A DNA stretch of 64,000 bases from Pseudomonas sp. URMO17WK12:I2 (GTDB lineage Bacteria; Pseudomonadota; Gammaproteobacteria; Pseudomonadales; Pseudomonadaceae). The notes below the pieces were generated by a model, which worked only from the letters and a program-made list of their open reading frames with translations, was not told the origin of the DNA and searched no databases. Below, in pieces: positions 61,768-64,000 of this stretch (position 1 is the stretch's first letter; each line of letters begins with the position of its first letter). The position numbers were made by a program, and so were the translations under genes. The stretch lies in the NCBI RefSeq assembly GCF_003253735.1, contig NZ_QKYW01000005.1, positions 372,001 through 436,000 of the forward strand. The letters are read 5' to 3'.

Positions 61768-62304
61768 TCATTGCAATCCGGCAGCTGGCGCGTGCCAGCT
61801 CATCAGCAGAGTCTGGTCGCCGTCGTCCCCCAGCGTGTCGATAAGCATCATGCCTGCTTTGCTCAGCACACGCCGGGAGGCGGCGTTGTCCGGCGCGACG
61901 GTGGCGATGATCTGCGTCAGGCCCAGCTTTTGGGCCGCGTAGGGTAGCAGGGCGCATACCACTTCGCTGGCATAGCCATGGCCCCAGTGCTCGCGGGCGA
62001 AGGCGTACTTGATCTCGGGTTTGTCCTGATCGTCCGGGTGCACCAGCCCGCAAAAGCCGATCACCGCGCCGCCGTCGCGCAGAGTCACGGTGTACATGCC
62101 GTAGCCGCGCTGCCGGTAGTTGTTCGCCGTCACTTCGAGCCAGTTGGCCGCCTGTTGCGGCGTCAGCGCCACGCCGTCGCCGACCCAACGCATGGCCTCG
62201 ACATCGCCATAGATCCGCAGCAGCGGCTCCAGATCATCCGGCATCCAGCGCCGCACCAGAAGGCGCTCGGTCGTCAGCACGAGCTCACCATCGAGCTCCT
62301 TCAC
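61768..62304 (-). CDS. GNAT-family N-acetyltransferase, RimJ/RimL type
   Basis: A 178-residue Acetyltransf_3 protein: LTTERLLVRRWMPDDLEPLLRIYGD at the N-terminus, then GFCGLVHPDD, and motif A FAREHWGHGYASEVVCALL near residue 110, with ATVAPDNAASRRVLSKAGM near 138. The GTG start at 62304 forms a GTGA overlap with the preceding gene; the frame extends to 62553 without coding character. May acetylate protein N-termini or a small molecule. Confidence 0.88.
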   Translation of the reverse strand: MKELDGELVLTTERLLVRRWMPDDLEPLLRIYGDVEAMRWVGDGVALTPQQAANWLEVTANNYRQRGYGMYTVTLRDGGAVIGFCGLVHPDDQDKPEIKYAFAREHWGHGYASEVVCALLPYAAQKLGLTQIIATVAPDNAASRRVLSKAGMMLIDTLGDDGDQTLLMSWHAPAAGLQ

Positions 62305-62627
62305 GGCTTGTCGCCCTGTGCCGTGCGGTAGCGCGCCAAAAACAACGGCAAGGCAGCCTCGCGCCAGAAGACCAGGCTGATATGGCCCGACGACATGCCG
62401 CCATGGGCGTGCCGCTCGATGAACACCGACGACTCTTGCGCGCTTGTCGGCAAGCCAACCAGGCGTTCGAAGGTGGCCTCGAGAATTTCGGCCAGTTGCG
62501 CCTCGCTGGGTGGAAGCGGCTGAGTGGCCAGCACCTCGCTCATTTCCTGCCACAGATAGGGATCACCCCGACAGCCCCAAGAGATGGGCTCAGGTTGGAA
62601 GAGTTCGGATAGGGTCGTGGTCGGCAT
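62301..62627 (-). CDS. Hypothetical protein coupled to a GNAT gene
   Basis: A 108-residue protein, MPTTTLSELFQPEPISWGCRGDPYLWQEM..., with the central LAEILEATFERLVGLPTS and C-terminal HAHGGMSSGHISLVFWREAALPLFLARY. Not recognised. Its stop overlaps the start of the acetyltransferase gene, so the two are translated together. Confidence 0.7.
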   Translation of the reverse strand: MPTTTLSELFQPEPISWGCRGDPYLWQEMSEVLATQPLPPSEAQLAEILEATFERLVGLPTSAQESSVFIERHAHGGMSSGHISLVFWREAALPLFLARYRTAQGDKP

Positions 62628-62662
62628 GATTCAGGTGGCCTTTGCAGGGCTGTACGCGGAAG

Positions 62663-63001
62663 TCAGTCTACATCTGTGGCATTGCGCAGCCTTATCGCCC
62701 GGGCCGCCATGTAGACGCGATTCGAGGCCTCATCCAGCGACTCCATGCCGGCAATGAAGCGGCCATTCTGCCACGGCGCGTAATCGTTGAAGCTGCCCAT
62801 GCCGCCATAAACGGACATCACCGAACACGCCAGGCCCGTCAGCTCATCCCCATCGTGACTGCTGCCCGTCAGCGCTCTGGCGGTCGCCAGGCAATTGCGG
62901 AAATGAGCGCCCCAGTGGCTATGTGGGTCGAGGGCGAGAATATCGGTGAGCGCCGCAAGGTGAGCGATCAGTTCATTCAGCTGAGTTTGAGGATTGGTCA
63001 T
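62663..63001 (-). CDS. Hypothetical protein with a GGMGSFND motif
   Basis: A 112-residue soluble protein: helical N-terminus (TQLNELIAHLAALTDIL), HWGAHFRNCLATARAL, then SVYGGMGSFNDYAPWQNG near residue 75. This motif occurs in a small family of unknown function (possibly DUF6966; from memory). No signal peptide. Alone on the minus strand between two other minus-strand genes. Confidence 0.7.
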   Translation of the reverse strand: MTNPQTQLNELIAHLAALTDILALDPHSHWGAHFRNCLATARALTGSSHDGDELTGLACSVMSVYGGMGSFNDYAPWQNGRFIAGMESLDEASNRVYMAARAIRLRNATDVD

Positions 63002-63042
63002 GTTGCGCCGGGTGGTGAGTCTGTATCGAACGGGAGTATGCC

Positions 63043-63537
63043 TCAGGCGTTTCGACGCTCAGGCTCCGCCCCATGGATAAACACCGTATAGGTATCGGCG
63101 GGCCGGTTGCCATCAGCCCGGTCGAGGGCATGACCAATGGCGCCGCGATGATAGGTGCCGTGGTTGACCAGGTGAAAGATCGCTTCCTCACGGCTCAACA
63201 TGCCCTGCTTGCCATCCACGAAAACAAAGTGAATAGGCTCCTGAAGCTGCCCAGGCGCGAGGCCATCAAGGTACGCGGCCAACCACTGATTGGCTGCCGT
63301 CAGTCGGCGGTCTAGCTCATCGAGCTGGGGCAGGGTATCGGTGTTGGTACTGCCATGCGGCGCCGGCTCCCCAAGCAGCCGCGCGCGGAACAACTCTTCC
63401 ACGCGAACCAGATGGTTGAGCTGCTGCCGAGCAAAGGCCAGCGCCTCGTGCTGTTTCACCGGATCAAGCTGAGCAACCGCGTCCAACGTTCGACGGTCTG
63501 CCCAGGCTTTGTAGTGGAGGGTGTTGTGGATGAGCAT
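63043..63537 (-). CDS. DinB-like metal-dependent protein
   Basis: A 164-residue DinB-family four-helix protein. Predicted metal-binding histidines: LNHLVRVEELF near residue 46 and HLVNHGTYHRGAIGHAL near 125 (H-x3-H). The family includes thiol-dependent transferases. MLIHNTLHYKAWADRR is the N-terminus; the ATG at 63537 has AAGG 8 bases upstream. The frame extends further to 63585. Confidence 0.85.
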   Translation of the reverse strand: MLIHNTLHYKAWADRRTLDAVAQLDPVKQHEALAFARQQLNHLVRVEELFRARLLGEPAPHGSTNTDTLPQLDELDRRLTAANQWLAAYLDGLAPGQLQEPIHFVFVDGKQGMLSREEAIFHLVNHGTYHRGAIGHALDRADGNRPADTYTVFIHGAEPERRNA

Positions 63538-63665
63538 CACTGTGACCTTACGCACCGTTTGAGTTGAGGGGGAATCCATAAACATCGTTAGGCGTAAATT
63601 AACTCAGTTTCGATAGGAGGGCTGAGGCGTGTAGCCGACGCGTTATCCGTCACCACTTCGAAATT

Positions 63666-63700
63666 GCAATGGTGGATGAAAAAGGCGTCATCCACCCTAT
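63666..63700. repeat. Dispersed hairpin repeat, GGTGGATGA class (copy 2)
   Basis: Perfect 9-bp inverted repeat, GGTGGATGA (63671-63679) with TCATCCACC (63688-63696). The 35 bases match 8939-8973 with two differences. It lies between the DinB-like gene and the transposase fragment. Confidence 0.9.
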
Positions 63701-63781
63701 TTGCTAGTTAAAGTGCAAAAGGGGGGCGGCCCATTCCAGTGATTCAATAAATAAATCTGTCCCTGAGGAATCCCCACAAAT

Positions 63782-64000
63782 CTACTCCAGCACCTGAGCT
63801 TGTTGGTGTACCTCGTCACGCAGCAATAGCTCCATCTTGGCGAGTGTCGAACAAGATAAATCGCTGGCCGAGCGCCTGAGGTATTCAAGGCCGATACGCC
63901 AGAGTGACAGTACGGTTCTATACTTGATGCTGTTGCTCTGAAAGCGGTACGAACTGCCTGTCGTTTTAGCCTGAAGGCCAACCAGGTACAGCGCATAACA
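63782..64000 (-). mobile_element. C-terminus of an IS4-like transposase (runs off the window)
   Basis: A minus-strand frame open from the window edge to TAG at 63782-63784 encodes the last 72 residues of a protein: YALYLVGLQAKTTGS, then YRFQSNSIKYRTVLSLWRIG, LEYLRRSASDL and a helical tail EVHQQAQVLE. The FQ-N-x-x-R-RVLS pattern resembles the end of IS4-superfamily DDE transposases. The usual catalytic E of the YREK motif would be upstream, outside the window. It is not on the frame of the neighbouring 99-codon open frame, which I regard as a shadow. The element's end should lie between about 63700 and 63780, where GGGACAGATTT is seen on the minus strand. Confidence 0.6.

Noticed and set aside
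63697..63996. 99-codon minus frame at the right edge
   Set aside because: The overlapping frame 63782-64000 carries the transposase-like sequence; this one looks like its frame-shifted shadow.

Overview
The window is a high-GC chromosomal segment of a Pseudomonas, probably of the aeruginosa/oleovorans-mendocina side of the genus. This rests on gene order (fadBA-topA-sulA-lexA-psrA-nagZ-mfd-gap-nqrABCDEF-apbE-nqrM-sthA, then lolCDE-comEC-exbBD-lpxK-kdsB-murB-rne-rluC-sppA, then apt-anr-hemN-ccoSIHG and two tandem ccoNOQP sets), on protein sequences typical of the genus, and on Pseudomonas-type REP elements. I recognised everything by reading; no database search was run.

Layout. 1-5.4 kb (+): the last codons of fadB, fadA, a DUF1653 gene, topA and two small Pseudomonas-type genes. 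5.5-6.6 kb (-): lexA-sulA operon behind two SOS boxes. 6.8-8.7 kb (+): psrA behind a double palindromic operator, then nagZ. 8.7-9.05 kb: intergenic repeats. 9.05-12.5 kb (-): mfd. 12.6-14.1 kb (+): a long-form GAPDH. 14.5-21.6 kb (+): the Na+-translocating NADH:quinone reductase operon with its flavin transferase (apbE) and iron-site maturation factor (nqrM), followed by soluble transhydrogenase sthA. 23.3-25.5 kb (-): a small kinase, a glycerophosphodiesterase, a small exported protein and a PilZ-like protein. 25.6-35.8 kb (+): lipoprotein exporter lolCDE, comEC, and an exbBD-lpxK-kdsB-ptp-murB envelope cluster. 36.0-39.3 kb (-): RNase E with a long leader, divergent from rluC-HAD phosphatase-sppA (40.0-42.65 kb, +).

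42.7-59.0 kb (mostly -) is a microaerobic respiration island. It holds apt, the oxygen sensor anr, hemN behind an Anr box, the cbb3 oxidase assembly genes ccoS/ccoI/ccoH/ccoG, and two complete ccoNOQP operons. The two cco operons are separated by a REP-associated tyrosine transposase (RAYT) gene flanked by REP doublets. 59.1-63.5 kb is an accessory tail: an alpha/beta hydrolase, several small uncharacterised genes, two GNAT acetyltransferases and a DinB-like protein. The window ends inside what reads as the C-terminus of an insertion-sequence transposase.

Functionally the region joins fatty-acid oxidation and its regulator PsrA, respiratory entry (Nqr) and exit (cbb3 oxidases), the redox regulator Anr, and lipid A, lipoprotein and peptidoglycan precursor biogenesis. 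I found no convincing large undescribed system. The best second-look items are the RAYT/REP insertion between the duplicated oxidases, the missing Anr boxes in front of the cco operons, the 742-base rne-rluC intergenic region, the REER repeats of RNase E, the unannotated transposase fragment at the right edge, and small genes of unknown function near 44.2, 59.9, 60.3 and 62.3-63.0 kb.
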